From the NCBI GenBank assembly GCA_947164605.1, contig CAMUXE010000001.1, forward strand, positions 124,001 to 188,000: a stretch of 64,000 bases of DNA. Reading direction: 5' to 3'. The notes below the pieces were generated by a model. That model saw nothing but the letters and a program-made list of their open reading frames with translations. It had not been told where the DNA came from and ran no database searches. Origin of the DNA: an uncultured Lachnospiraceae bacterium. Its GTDB lineage: Bacteria > Bacillota > Clostridia > Lachnospirales > Lachnospiraceae. Of the stretch, positions 25,680 through 34,183 are shown one piece after another. Every line of letters starts with the position of its first letter. Position 1 is the first letter of the stretch. The position numbers were made by a program, and so were the translations under genes.

Positions 25680-25871
25680 TACCTTTTTACAGTTCTTTAG
25701 AACTTCAGCCATAACTGCTCCTTCATCTGCTCCATCCTCAAATTCAACCTTCATCTTGAGGGCCATAAAGTTTACAGATGCATCCTTAACACCTGCTGTC
25801 TTCTTTGCAGCATCCTCCATCTTTAAGGCACAATTAGCGCAATCAACATCAATCTTGTAAGTCTTTTTCAT
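25653..25871 (-). CDS. Heavy-metal-associated (HMA) domain protein
   Basis: 72 aa, a single HMA ferredoxin-like domain. The metal site is VDCANCALKMEDAAKK near residues 9-24 (CxxC). AAGGAGA precedes the ATG. It lies 46 bases after the P-type ATPase gene, which lacks an N-terminal HMA domain of its own, so this is probably its detached metal-delivery partner (CopZ-like). A second C-terminal cysteine (SDCEIML) may add a ligand. The metal is not determined. Confidence 0.9.
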   Translation of the reverse strand: MKKTYKIDVDCANCALKMEDAAKKTAGVKDASVNFMALKMKVEFEDGADEGAVMAEVLKNCKKVESDCEIML

Positions 25872-25917
25872 AACAAATCTCCTTTATTTTATCTTATTTT
25901 AAATATGTATCAAAATA

Positions 25918-27798
25918 TTAATCCTTATAAATCAAGCATCTCATAGCATTAAGGACTGCAATCACCATAACTCCAACATCAGCAAAAACTGCGACCCACA
26001 TATTTGCCACGCCTATAGCGCCAAGTATCAGGCAGATAAACTTTACACCCAGGGCGAAGTAAATATTCTCTTTTACAATCTTAAGGCATTTTCTGGAAAT
26101 TCTTATGGCAGTTGTAATTTTCAGTGGATCATCATCCATAAGGACGACATCAGCGGCTTCAACAGCTGCATCTGAGCCAAGCGCACCCATGGCAATTCCC
26201 ACATCAGCTCTGGTGAGCACCGGCGCATCATTGATGCCATCACCGACGAAGGCCAAAATCTCATTTTTCTTCTTATTTTCAAGCAGTTCCTCAACCTTAG
26301 CAACCTTATCCTGAGGAAGAAGCTCGGCATGGAACTCATCGAGCTTAAGCTCGCCAGCCACGCTTGCGGCAACTGCAAGTCTGTCACCTGTCAACATAAC
26401 AGTCTTCTTAACGCCTGACTTCTTAAGTCTCTCAATAGCAAGAGCGCTGTGCTCCTTTAAGAGATCAGAAATCACAATGTGTCCTGCGTAAACTCCATCG
26501 ATTGCCACATGAATGATGGTTCCGGCCCTGTCACAATCCTCCCAGCTGGCACCAATCTGGTCCATAAGCTTAGAATTTCCGACAGCGACAATTCTTCCAG
26601 CAACACAGGCCTTGATGCCGTGGCCAGAAATTTCTTCCACATCCTTAATCTCACAATCGTCTGCTTCATTAGGATAAGCTAATCTCAAAGAATTTGCAAT
26701 CGGATGTGTGGAGAATCTTTCGACATGAGCAGCCATGTGCAAAAGCTCTTCCTCGCTAATATCCTTAGGATGGACGCTTGTAACCTTAAAGACACCCTCT
26801 GTAAGGGTTCCCGTCTTGTCAAATACTATGGTTTTAGTATCTGCAAGGGCTTCGAGGTAATTTGATCCCTTAACCAAAACACCGTGTTTGCTAGCACTGC
26901 CAATTCCAGCAAAGAAGCTGAGAGGTATGCTTACCACAAGAGCACATGGACAGCTGATTACAAGGAAGGTCAGGGCTCTGTAAAGCCATGTTCCAAAGTT
27001 AGGATTATGGCCAAAAATCAAAAGTGCAAGCGGTGGCAATACGGCCAATGCTACGGCTGCAAGCACAACTGCTGGTGTATATATGCGGGCAAATTTTGAT
27101 ATAAAGTCCTCCGACTTTGACTTTCTTGAACTTGCATCCTCTATCAGCTCTAAAACCTTAGCGACTGTCGATTCATCATATTCCTTGCTGGTTCTAATCT
27201 TGATTACACCATTCTGATTGATACAACCGCTGATTACTTCGTCTCCCACTTTTGCGTGTCTTGGAACAGACTCACCTGTAAGGGCTGCGGTATCAAGCAT
27301 TGTGTCACCCTCCTCAACTAGGCCATCGAGAGGGATTTTCTCACCGGCATTTACCACAATCAGAGAGCCAACCTCAACTTCATCAGGATCAACCTTAGTC
27401 ACATGTCCCTCATCATCTAAGAGATTAGCGTACTCTGGGCAGATGTCCATGAGATCTGATATATTCTTTCTGCTCTTGCCGACAGCATAGCTCTGAAACC
27501 ACTCACCAATCTGGTAGAAAAGCATAACCGCTATGGCCTCTGTGTAGTCGCCATCTTCATAAAGGGCCAGGGCTATAGCACCAAGAGTTGCAATAACCAT
27601 CAGCAGGCACTCATCAAAAGGCTGTCGGTTGATAATTCCCTTAAAGGCATCTATAAGTATGTCATAACCTATCACAAGATAAGGCACCATATAGAGCAGA
27701 AATCTTGGAATTCCACTGACAGGGACGAATCTCATAGCAATCATAAGAATTGCAGCAATGATAATTCTTATCAAATTTTTCTTTTGCTTTTTGCTCAT
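25918..27798 (-). CDS. Heavy-metal P1B-type ATPase (Cd/Zn/Pb type)
   Basis: About 626 aa from ATG 27798, with AGGGAG upstream. Motifs: TGES loop (AALTGESVPRHAKVG), the membrane CPC (LVISCPCALVVSIPLSFFAG), the phosphorylation site FDKTGTLTEG, the STHPIA motif and GDGINDAPVLTRADVGIAMG. About eight membrane segments are present. CPC with downstream sequence resembling ZntA/CadA suggests soft divalent metal export; copper cannot be excluded. No N-terminal HMA domain is present. A palindromic operator overlaps its promoter. Confidence 0.93.
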   Translation of the reverse strand: MSKKQKKNLIRIIIAAILMIAMRFVPVSGIPRFLLYMVPYLVIGYDILIDAFKGIINRQPFDECLLMVIATLGAIALALYEDGDYTEAIAVMLFYQIGEWFQSYAVGKSRKNISDLMDICPEYANLLDDEGHVTKVDPDEVEVGSLIVVNAGEKIPLDGLVEEGDTMLDTAALTGESVPRHAKVGDEVISGCINQNGVIKIRTSKEYDESTVAKVLELIEDASSRKSKSEDFISKFARIYTPAVVLAAVALAVLPPLALLIFGHNPNFGTWLYRALTFLVISCPCALVVSIPLSFFAGIGSASKHGVLVKGSNYLEALADTKTIVFDKTGTLTEGVFKVTSVHPKDISEEELLHMAAHVERFSTHPIANSLRLAYPNEADDCEIKDVEEISGHGIKACVAGRIVAVGNSKLMDQIGASWEDCDRAGTIIHVAIDGVYAGHIVISDLLKEHSALAIERLKKSGVKKTVMLTGDRLAVAASVAGELKLDEFHAELLPQDKVAKVEELLENKKKNEILAFVGDGINDAPVLTRADVGIAMGALGSDAAVEAADVVLMDDDPLKITTAIRISRKCLKIVKENIYFALGVKFICLILGAIGVANMWVAVFADVGVMVIAVLNAMRCLIYKD

Positions 27799-27881
27799 AA
27801 AAATACTCCCTTCATATATCTTATTAAAATATCTGTCTTTTAGGCTCGCAAAAGCCAATTTCTATGGCATTAATGAATATA

Positions 27882-27924
27882 TATCTATCCATTCGCAAAC
27901 AATTAAACAAGTGTTTAATTGTTT
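27882..27924 (-). promoter_or_regulatory. Promoter with 13-2-13 palindromic operator for the metal ATPase
   Basis: A perfect inverted repeat, AAACAATTAAACA, two bases, then its complement (27897-27924). The putative -35 TTGTTT lies inside it, 17 bp before TAGATA at 27887-27882. The layout resembles the 12-2-12 operators of ArsR/SmtB metal sensors. No such regulator gene is in the window. Confidence 0.7.
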
Positions 27925-27975
27925 ATGTGATTATAATAAGCCCTGCCTTAATAATTGTCAATGAAAAAAAAGAAA

Positions 27976-28001
27976 ATGACAGGCTCTTTTAAGCCTGTCA
28001 T
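27976..28001 (-). terminator. Intrinsic terminator
   Basis: A 10-bp stem (ATGACAGGCT with its complement) followed on the minus strand by TTTTCTTTTTTTT. It lies about 200 bases beyond the hydrolase remnant and probably ends the rpe-cytidylyltransferase-dehydrogenase transcript. The spacer 28002-28204 contains AT-rich repeats of CTTATATAAAT. Confidence 0.9.
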
Positions 28002-28204
28002 CTGTAAATCCAGCATTAAAGCCCTCTATGAGCTAATAAGCATTTGAATATCAAGACAAATATCTTATATAAATAGCTTATTTAATTACCTTAACAAAAT
28101 AGATTAAATAAATGTCTTATATAAATGCCTTATATAAATAGCTTATCTAACTCCCATAAAGTCTAAAATCAAGTCGCTAGTTATCTTCTGTTGGTCCTCT
28201 TTAC

Positions 28205-28531
28205 TTATTGTGGCCTCTCCATCGCCTTCCTGATGCCCCTAGCCGCAACCTTCTCCATCAGAGGAATATAAGTCTTAGGTTCAACCTTCGCCCCAGGGTA
28301 AAATATTATAAGTTTGTCTTGTCCTTGGCTGTCTAAAAATATTTTCGAAAAATACTGACTTATATGAATCTGCTTGCTTTCAGTATCAGAATCCTGCTTT
28401 ATATTCTTTATTAATTTTGTCAGCAGAAGAAAGGAAAACACTTCCAAACCAAATAAAATAGCAAAGGGCACCTTTAATCCCATCGATAATTCCAATTTTC
28501 TCTCTTTTCCTAAATCCGTATCTGCCAACAC
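28205..28531 (-). pseudogene. Probable truncated alpha/beta-hydrolase gene
   Basis: 108 codons from a GTG. A membrane helix (VPFAILFGLEVFSFLLLTKL) is followed by KLIIFYPGAKVEPKTYIPLMEKVAARGI, which resembles the first strand and oxyanion region of a membrane-anchored alpha/beta-hydrolase family (IFYPGGKVEYxAYxPL). The frame then ends after RKAMERPQ, where about 150 residues with the catalytic triad would be expected. No good ribosome site is present. A real small protein is possible but less likely. Confidence 0.5.
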
Positions 28532-28540
28532 CAGCAGGTT

Positions 28541-29650
28541 TTAGTCTTCTGCCTGATTAATCATCATAATCTTTATACTATATTCGGATTTATCTCTCAT
28601 AATTTCAAAGCCCTTGCCTATATCGTCTATGCTAAACTCATGACTTATAAGCTCTTCAGGTCTAATCTTTTTGCCAGCCAGTCTGTCAAGGACATAATGC
28701 CAGTCATCATAAAGACTGTCTGCATCTTCATTGCCAAGAAAAGATGAATTCCAGCTTCCTGTGATAGTGAGCTGTTTTCTAAGGATTCGCCAATATACAT
28801 CCCTGTCAAGCGAAAGGTCACCAAAAGGATTTCCAACCATGCATATCTTGCCGCCAAACTTAGTCACTTCCACAGCCTCAGCAATAGTCTCATTCTTTCC
28901 AACACACTCAAAGAAATAGTCTACGCCCAGACCTCCTGTCTTGTCCATAATAAATGCTTTAGCATCCATCTTTCTTGAATTCACAAAATTATCTGCTGCA
29001 AGTCCTGCTTTTTCAACTATTTCAGCCTGTTTTTCCTTGCTTCCGACTGCATAGATCTTTTCAAAACCCATATCTCTTAAAAACATGAGCACAAAGAGTC
29101 CTATAGTACCCAATCCGGCTATAGCTACAGTTTTCTCAGAATTCTCGTGATTCTTTGAAGTGTCAGGCTTGATTCCAAGTCTTCTTATCGCATGGACTGC
29201 CACAGACATAGGCTCCATCATTGCAGCCTGCTTAAAAGTCACTGAATCAGGCAGCTCTATCAGATTCCACAACGGCACTCTCACATATTCCGCAAAGCCA
29301 CCATCAGTTCTGGATCCCAAATAACTGTAATGCTCACACATCTCATATTTTTTCTCTATACAAGCAGGGCACTTTCGACAAGGAATCAAAGGAAATATAC
29401 CCACTCTCTTGCCCTGCAATGACTCGTATTTCTCATCATGAGTCTTCCCAAGCTCCACTACCTGACCTGAAAATTCATGGCCTATAATCAAAGGCATCTT
29501 GTGAGCCCCATTTTGATAGACTCTAGGAATATCTGAACCACATATTCCTGTAGCCGCAACCTTAAGGAGAGCTTCCCCCTGACCAGCCTGTGGCTTTTCA
29601 ACTTCTTCTAATTCAAACTGTCCCTTAGCCTTTAAAACCCAGGCTTTCAT
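28541..29650 (-). CDS. Zinc-dependent medium-chain alcohol dehydrogenase (polyol or sugar-phosphate type)
   Basis: About 369 aa from ATG 29650, with AGGAGG 8 bases upstream. Catalytic zinc ligands are in CGSDIPRVYQNGAHKMPLIIGHE (C, H, E). The structural zinc lobe CRKCPACIEKKYEMC has four cysteines, and the NAD site AGLGTIGLFV is present. The GSDIPRVYxNGAH sequence resembles galactitol-1-phosphate dehydrogenase. Because it follows a TarI/IspD-like cytidylyltransferase, it could instead reduce ribulose 5-phosphate to ribitol 5-phosphate (TarJ role). That is context inference. Confidence 0.85.
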   Translation of the reverse strand: MKAWVLKAKGQFELEEVEKPQAGQGEALLKVAATGICGSDIPRVYQNGAHKMPLIIGHEFSGQVVELGKTHDEKYESLQGKRVGIFPLIPCRKCPACIEKKYEMCEHYSYLGSRTDGGFAEYVRVPLWNLIELPDSVTFKQAAMMEPMSVAVHAIRRLGIKPDTSKNHENSEKTVAIAGLGTIGLFVLMFLRDMGFEKIYAVGSKEKQAEIVEKAGLAADNFVNSRKMDAKAFIMDKTGGLGVDYFFECVGKNETIAEAVEVTKFGGKICMVGNPFGDLSLDRDVYWRILRKQLTITGSWNSSFLGNEDADSLYDDWHYVLDRLAGKKIRPEELISHEFSIDDIGKGFEIMRDKSEYSIKIMMINQAED

Positions 29651-29674
29651 CAATCCTGCCTCCTGAAAATCTGC

Positions 29675-29815
29675 TATATTGGTCAATCGCCATTAATCTC
29701 TTTATTCATGCCCTATATGGCATAATGTACCAAGCGCCATTAATCCCTCGGTCCCTGCACTATCTGCCATAATGTGCCAATTGCCATCAATCTCTTGCTC
29801 CCTGCACTATCTGCC
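29675..29815 (-). repeat. Three 47-bp tandem copies of the cytidylyltransferase 3' end
   Basis: Units on the minus strand are 29815-29769, 29768-29722 and 29721-29675. The first contains the last codons QIVQGARD and the stop. The second would encode QIVQGPRD and a stop, and the third is eroded. Units two and three lie in the intergenic gap before the dehydrogenase. Confidence 0.92.
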
Positions 29816-30569
29816 TAAATCTCTCAAGATCAGCCATTGTTGTTATCTTAAAGTTGCTCTCACTGCCAGGCACTATGGCTATATCCATTCCAGCCTTAAC
29901 TGCAACCTCGCTCGAACCATTGATTCGCATAATCTCCGAGTCCTGACTCAACTGACCGCTCTCATCATAAGTCATTAAGTCCTCACAAGCCCTTAAATAC
30001 TTCTTGAAGGCAAAAAACTCGGGAGCCTGACCTGCATATATAGTACTTCTATCAAGAAGCCCATCTATAAGATGGCCGTCCCTGCTGACATATACGGTAT
30101 CTTTCATAGGCAGAGCCGGCATAAGTCCATCGTGCCCCTCGAGAGCTTGAGTGTACTTTTCAATCTCATCCGCCTTGAGCAGAGGTCTTGCCGCATCGTG
30201 CACCATAACATAAAAATCAGAGGGTCCATCCATGAGTTCATCAGAGCCAAGGCCTAGCGGCGAATCGGCACATTTGACGAGTTCATCAACCCTCTTTAAT
30301 CCATTATATATCGAAAGCTGTCTGTTAAGGCCAGGCTTGGCGAAGCCTAAAAACTTCTCCTCTAAGCCATGTTCAGTCATGCTCTGGCTTATAAAATCCT
30401 GCCATTCCTCAGAAGCCACGATTAAGTACTTATCTATTTTTTTGCACTGGTCCAATGTCTCTAAACAGTATCCAATCACTGTTTTTGAGCCCAGTTTAAT
30501 ATACTGCTTGGGAATCTGACTTCCAAGCCTAGTCCCATTTCCTCCCGAAAGTAAAATAGCAATTATCAT
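29787..30569 (-). CDS. IspD/TarI family cytidylyltransferase
   Basis: 260 aa. The CTP-binding N-terminus reads LLSGGNGTRLGSQIPKQYIKLGSKTVIGY; VHDAARPLL near 105 and the C-terminal FKITTMADLERF complete the family pattern. The substrate could be methylerythritol phosphate (IspD) or ribitol 5-phosphate (TarI). Its position between an Rpe-like epimerase and a Zn-dehydrogenase favours the CDP-alditol role. It starts 67 bases after the epimerase gene. Its own 3' end is duplicated downstream. Confidence 0.85.
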   Translation of the reverse strand: MIIAILLSGGNGTRLGSQIPKQYIKLGSKTVIGYCLETLDQCKKIDKYLIVASEEWQDFISQSMTEHGLEEKFLGFAKPGLNRQLSIYNGLKRVDELVKCADSPLGLGSDELMDGPSDFYVMVHDAARPLLKADEIEKYTQALEGHDGLMPALPMKDTVYVSRDGHLIDGLLDRSTIYAGQAPEFFAFKKYLRACEDLMTYDESGQLSQDSEIMRINGSSEVAVKAGMDIAIVPGSESNFKITTMADLERFRQIVQGARD

Positions 30570-30573
30570 AATT

Positions 30574-30653
30574 TACCTCAAGTCTATATGTCAATTTCCT
30601 AAATCAGGCCTTATATCTAGATTCCTAAAGGAAGTCTATATATCCAAATTCCT
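30574..30653 (-). repeat. Three 26-27 bp tandem copies of the epimerase 3' end
   Basis: Minus-strand units start at AGGAAT (30653), AGGAAT (30626) and AGGAAA (30600). The first encodes the terminal RNLDI; the second repeats RNLDI beyond the stop; the third is diverged. Confidence 0.75.
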
Positions 30654-31310
30654 GATATTTTGTATTATGTCCTTGTAACTTTCTTTTTTTCCAAAAAGCA
30701 CAGTAGTTCCAAGCACAAAGCCCTTGACTCCCTGAGGTACAAATTCTTTGATTCTTTCCATACCACAGGCTCCATCCCAGTATAGATCAAACTTCATATG
30801 CTCATTTTCATCATCTTTTAAAGATATGAGCTTTGTAATCTTTTTTCCAACATATGGAAGATACATCTGACCGGCATTTCCCGGATTTACAGACATAACA
30901 AGAACTCTTTTAACAATCCTTAACATCTCAAAGACTGTCTCAACGCTAGTACCTGGATTGATTGCTATGCCAGGTATCATGCCTGCATCTATAATCTTCT
31001 GAAGAGTTGTAGACGGATGATACTCTGCTTCTGGATGTATATAAACTGTGTCACCTTTTCTTAAATTCTCTAAAAAAAGGTCGATGTGTGTACTAGGATG
31101 TTCAATCATAAGGTGAACATCAAGAGGAAGCTCTGTTGCAGAAGCTATATACTTTAAATCACGAAGTCCCATAGCATAGTTTGGCACATATCTACCATCC
31201 ATTATGTCTATGTGAAAAGAGTCAATACCACCTTCTTCTAACTCTCTTACTTCCCTCTCTAAATTTCCGAAATTTGCGCACATCATAGACGCCATTAAAT
31301 CAAACTGCAT
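30636..31310 (-). CDS. Ribulose-phosphate 3-epimerase family protein
   Basis: About 224 aa from ATG 31310, with GGGGAGG 6 bases upstream. TIM-barrel epimerase motifs: FHIDIMDGRYVPN (metal H and D), LDVHLMIEHPS (H), MSVNPGNAGQMYLP, and WDGACG in place of the usual DGG. The catalytic aspartate is kept. It would supply ribulose 5-phosphate, the precursor for ribitol 5-phosphate, in line with the next two genes. A relaxed or altered pentose specificity is possible given the changed DGG motif. It starts 30 bases after the CsrA-like gene. Confidence 0.85.
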   Translation of the reverse strand: MQFDLMASMMCANFGNLEREVRELEEGGIDSFHIDIMDGRYVPNYAMGLRDLKYIASATELPLDVHLMIEHPSTHIDLFLENLRKGDTVYIHPEAEYHPSTTLQKIIDAGMIPGIAINPGTSVETVFEMLRIVKRVLVMSVNPGNAGQMYLPYVGKKITKLISLKDDENEHMKFDLYWDGACGMERIKEFVPQGVKGFVLGTTVLFGKKESYKDIIQNIRNLDI

Positions 31311-31339
31311 CAAAAGCCTCCCCAAGCTTTTTCTGAAAA

Positions 31340-31525
31340 TTATTGATTATTGCTCTTTTCAATCCAATTCCCACCATTAGACTGAGCATCAACCCTCTCA
31401 ATTTTGAGTTCACGTGGAGCATCAACACAGATAAAAGCTTTGTTTCCCGAACTGTGTTCAAACTTGACAATAATGTCATCGCCAATCTTAATCACATCGT
31501 TAGGATACATCTTAAGTTTTAACAT
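31340..31525 (-). CDS. Divergent CsrA-like protein
   Basis: 61 aa, with GAGGGG 7 bases before the ATG. It matches CsrA in outline: MLKLKMYPNDVIKIGDDIIVKF, then ICVDAPRELKIERVD. The GDDI and VDAPREL blocks are kept, but the N-terminal LxRR RNA-contact motif reads LKMY and the spacing is shorter by a few residues. It heads the epimerase operon and has no fliW partner. It may bind a different RNA, bind RNA weakly, or be a decoy. Confidence 0.8.
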   Translation of the reverse strand: MLKLKMYPNDVIKIGDDIIVKFEHSSGNKAFICVDAPRELKIERVDAQSNGGNWIEKSNNQ

Positions 31526-31816
31526 ATAAGTTCCCCTCTTTGCTTATGATTTTTATTTATATGACTAAATCAGGGAATTATGCAATCTCCACCTACATAA
31601 AGCATTCCTTAATTACATCTCAAAAAAACAATCTTAAAACAAAATACTTATATTCTAATATTATTTAAATTGACATATTTCGTGCCTCTTACACTAAAGC
31701 CATCTACATTAATAGCTATATTCTATCAAAACAAAGATACATTTACAAGCAAATATCAGCCTATACAAGCCTTAACTTCCCATAAAACATACCACTTACA
31801 AACTTGATTTCCAAAA
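31526..31816. other. AT-rich spacer upstream of the CsrA-like gene
   Basis: No gene is seen. It should hold the promoter and leader of the csrA-like/epimerase operon; on the minus strand a GTAGGTGGAGATTG stretch lies in the leader. No confident -35/-10 pair was chosen. Confidence 0.4.
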
Positions 31817-31841
31817 AAGCTCCGCCTATGAATCGGAGCTT
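31817..31841 (-). terminator. Intrinsic terminator after the DUF5684 gene
   Basis: An 8-bp stem AAGCTCCG with its complement, then six T on the minus strand. Confidence 0.88.
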
Positions 31842-31932
31842 AAAATTTAACAATATATACAGTAATTCAAATAAGCCGTAGCACAAGCAAATCCGAATCA
31901 TGATCAAATTGTTTTATTATTTTTAAATTATC

Positions 31933-32304
31933 TTACTGTACTCCATGATACTCTGACTTGCCAAATCCCAAGATCAGTGTGAAAAGGTTTGGAATTAAGA
32001 CAAGGCCAATTGTGAATGGAATTCCGTGGCCAAAAGCCTTTGAAAGCTTGTAGTTGAAGTAAATACCAAAAAAGAAATCTACAAATGGAACGAAGAAAAG
32101 TAAGAAAAACCAACCATTTCCAAGTGCAATCTTGCATGCGATATACATATCATAGAATGGTATAATTGCCTTCCAGCCCTTCTCTCCAGCCTTTTCGAAA
32201 ATTCTCCAACAAGCTACGATCAATAAAACTGCTACGATAATTGCGGCGATGATATAAGATGTATTTAATTCACCACTTGCTGTGTAATATGAATTATAGT
32301 CCAT
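31933..32304 (-). CDS. DUF5684-type small membrane protein
   Basis: 123 aa, with three or four membrane helices: YIIAAIIVAVLLIVACWRIF, then KGWKAIIPFYDMYIACKIA, FFLLFFVPFVDFFFGIYF and IPFTIGLVLIPNLFTLILGF. The AGEKGWKAIIPFYDMY motif is typical of DUF5684 proteins, common in Firmicutes and sometimes mislabelled signal peptidase I. The function is unknown. AGAGGAGG precedes the ATG. It lies 4 bases after the oxidoreductase gene, so it is cotranscribed. Confidence 0.85.
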   Translation of the reverse strand: MDYNSYYTASGELNTSYIIAAIIVAVLLIVACWRIFEKAGEKGWKAIIPFYDMYIACKIALGNGWFFLLFFVPFVDFFFGIYFNYKLSKAFGHGIPFTIGLVLIPNLFTLILGFGKSEYHGVQ

Positions 32305-32308
32305 AATA

Positions 32309-33547
32309 CTAATCCTCCTCTAAGTTATTCAGACTCTGCATGTACTCATGCATAGACTCTGCTACAATTTTTGAATGTGCTACTGCCTCAACTACTGTTC
32401 TAGCTCCAGCGACAACATCGCCGGATGCAAAGATTCCCGGTCTTGAGGTGTGCCCCGTTTCATCAGCTTCAAGAAGTCCTTTATTATTAGTATCAAGTCC
32501 CTTAGTACTCTGCATAAGCCTAGTCTGTGGTCCTTGGCTGATTGATATAATAACACTGTCCGATGGATAGAAGGTCTCACTTCCCTCAATCTCTGTCAGA
32601 GTGCCATCTTCAGCCTCATTAACATCCATAAATACAACTCCGTCGTCTTTAATTTCGACAGGTTTTTTATTATATTCAAAATTGACGCCTTCCAACTGAG
32701 CATATGAAAATTCATACTCTGAAGCCGCAACTTTCTTGGTAATCGAGAAACATGTCAGGTTTCTAACTCCCTTTCGAATAGCTGTACGAGCTACATCCAT
32801 AGCAGCATTGCCCGCGCCTATAACAATAACCTTACTTCCAAGCTTATAGCTGTCTGGATTATTGAGATAATTTATTCCAAAGTGAACGTTGCCAAAGGTC
32901 TCTCCCTTTATATGTAAGGAATTAGGTTTCCACACACCTGTTCCCACGAAGATTGACTTATAACCATCTCTGAAGAGATCTTCTATGGTTATAGCTCCAC
33001 CTATCATGGTATTTGGTCTTATCCTGATTCCCTTAAGTTCAAGATGTCTGTACTCTATATCATCAAGTACTGATTTAGGAAGTCTGAACTCTGGAATGCC
33101 ATATCTTAAGACTCCACCAATCTTATCCTTGCCCTCAAAGATCGTTACCTGATAACCATATCTAGCAAGTATGATTGCGATTGTAATACCCGCTGGACCG
33201 GAGCCAATAATCGCTACTCTCTGTCCATTTGAAGGCTTTGGGCCTTCTGTCATCATATTGGCATAAGTCGATGATATGTAATTCTCAATAGTAGAGAAGT
33301 GAACCGGAGCTCCCTTCTTTCCCAGCACACAATGCCCTTCGCACTGTTTTTCATGATTGCAAACCAAGCTGCATACTGTTGTCAAAGGATTGTTCTCAAA
33401 GAGCATCTTACCTGCTTCATTGAGCTGATTCTCCTTCAAGAGCTTAATTGCGAGTGGAATATTAGTATTTATAGGGCATCCAGTTCTGCAAAGTGGAACC
33501 TTGCACTGTAAGCATCTATTAGCCTCGTCCATTACATGTAATGCCAT
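32309..33547 (-). CDS. GltD-like NAD(P)-dependent FAD/Fe-S oxidoreductase
   Basis: 412 aa. N-terminal cysteine clusters (CLQCKVPLCRTGCP and CSLVCNHEKQCEGHC, residues about 14-70) bind two 4Fe-4S centres. Two dinucleotide folds follow: IIGSGPAGITIAIILARYG and VIGAGNAAMDVARTAI. The C-terminal GIFASGDVVAGARTVVEAV completes the glutamate-synthase small-subunit fold. No large subunit is near, so a stand-alone role such as NfnB-like or other electron transfer is as likely as glutamate synthesis. Confidence 0.9.
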   Translation of the reverse strand: MALHVMDEANRCLQCKVPLCRTGCPINTNIPLAIKLLKENQLNEAGKMLFENNPLTTVCSLVCNHEKQCEGHCVLGKKGAPVHFSTIENYISSTYANMMTEGPKPSNGQRVAIIGSGPAGITIAIILARYGYQVTIFEGKDKIGGVLRYGIPEFRLPKSVLDDIEYRHLELKGIRIRPNTMIGGAITIEDLFRDGYKSIFVGTGVWKPNSLHIKGETFGNVHFGINYLNNPDSYKLGSKVIVIGAGNAAMDVARTAIRKGVRNLTCFSITKKVAASEYEFSYAQLEGVNFEYNKKPVEIKDDGVVFMDVNEAEDGTLTEIEGSETFYPSDSVIISISQGPQTRLMQSTKGLDTNNKGLLEADETGHTSRPGIFASGDVVAGARTVVEAVAHSKIVAESMHEYMQSLNNLEED

Positions 33548-33605
33548 ATATAAGCCTCCCCTTAACCCCTGCTAGTAAAAAATTATAGCTAGATTATATA
33601 ATAAA

Positions 33606-33635
33606 AAAGTCTATTTCACAAGGGAAACAGACTTT
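33606..33635 (-). terminator. Intrinsic terminator after the Rrf2 gene
   Basis: A 12-bp stem with one G-U pair on the minus strand, followed by six T. Confidence 0.8.
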
Positions 33636-33713
33636 ATTTTTAATATTTGTTTAATTTATTATATCATAAAGCAATCAATTTGAATCATATTTTCTTTAAT
33701 TTTGTAACTTAAA

Positions 33714-34145
33714 CTAAATTACGTAATTATTGCTCATATCATTCTGGATAACCATAAGATCTTCAAGGGTGATATTATCAACTACACCATTGATTGCATC
33801 ATTGAGCTTCTTCCAAACCACATAAGTTGCACACTGAGACTCTCTGTCACAGGCATCCATATCATCAATACAGGCAACCGGCGCAAGTGAGCCTTCTGTA
33901 AGTCTAAGTATCATGCCAACTGTGTACTTGTTAGGAGTGTCTCTCAGGACATATCCTCCCTGAGCTCCACGTATACTTCTTACAAAGCCAGCCTTGTTGA
34001 GGATTGAAATAATCTGCTCAAGATACTTATCTGAAATGTCCTGTCTTAAAGCAATGTCCTTGACACTGATTGGTGCTCCAGTGTTGTTCATTGCAAGGTC
34101 TAGCATAAGTCTTAAGGCATATCTACCCTTAGTTGAAATCTTCAT
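33714..34145 (-). CDS. Rrf2 family transcriptional regulator
   Basis: 143 aa. The winged-helix N-terminus MKISTKGRYALRLMLDLA, then LEQIISILNKAGFVRSIRGAQGGY, is the Rrf2 signature. Three cysteines, in CIDDMDACDRESQC (about residues 92-105), match the Fe-S ligand spacing of IscR, so it may sense iron-sulphur status; CymR-type members lack them. The gene after it on the same strand is the Fe-S oxidoreductase, a possible target. Confidence 0.9.
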   Translation of the reverse strand: MKISTKGRYALRLMLDLAMNNTGAPISVKDIALRQDISDKYLEQIISILNKAGFVRSIRGAQGGYVLRDTPNKYTVGMILRLTEGSLAPVACIDDMDACDRESQCATYVVWKKLNDAINGVVDNITLEDLMVIQNDMSNNYVI

Positions 34146-34183
34146 AAATTCTCCTTATATCTAAGTCATACTACATTTGTTTT

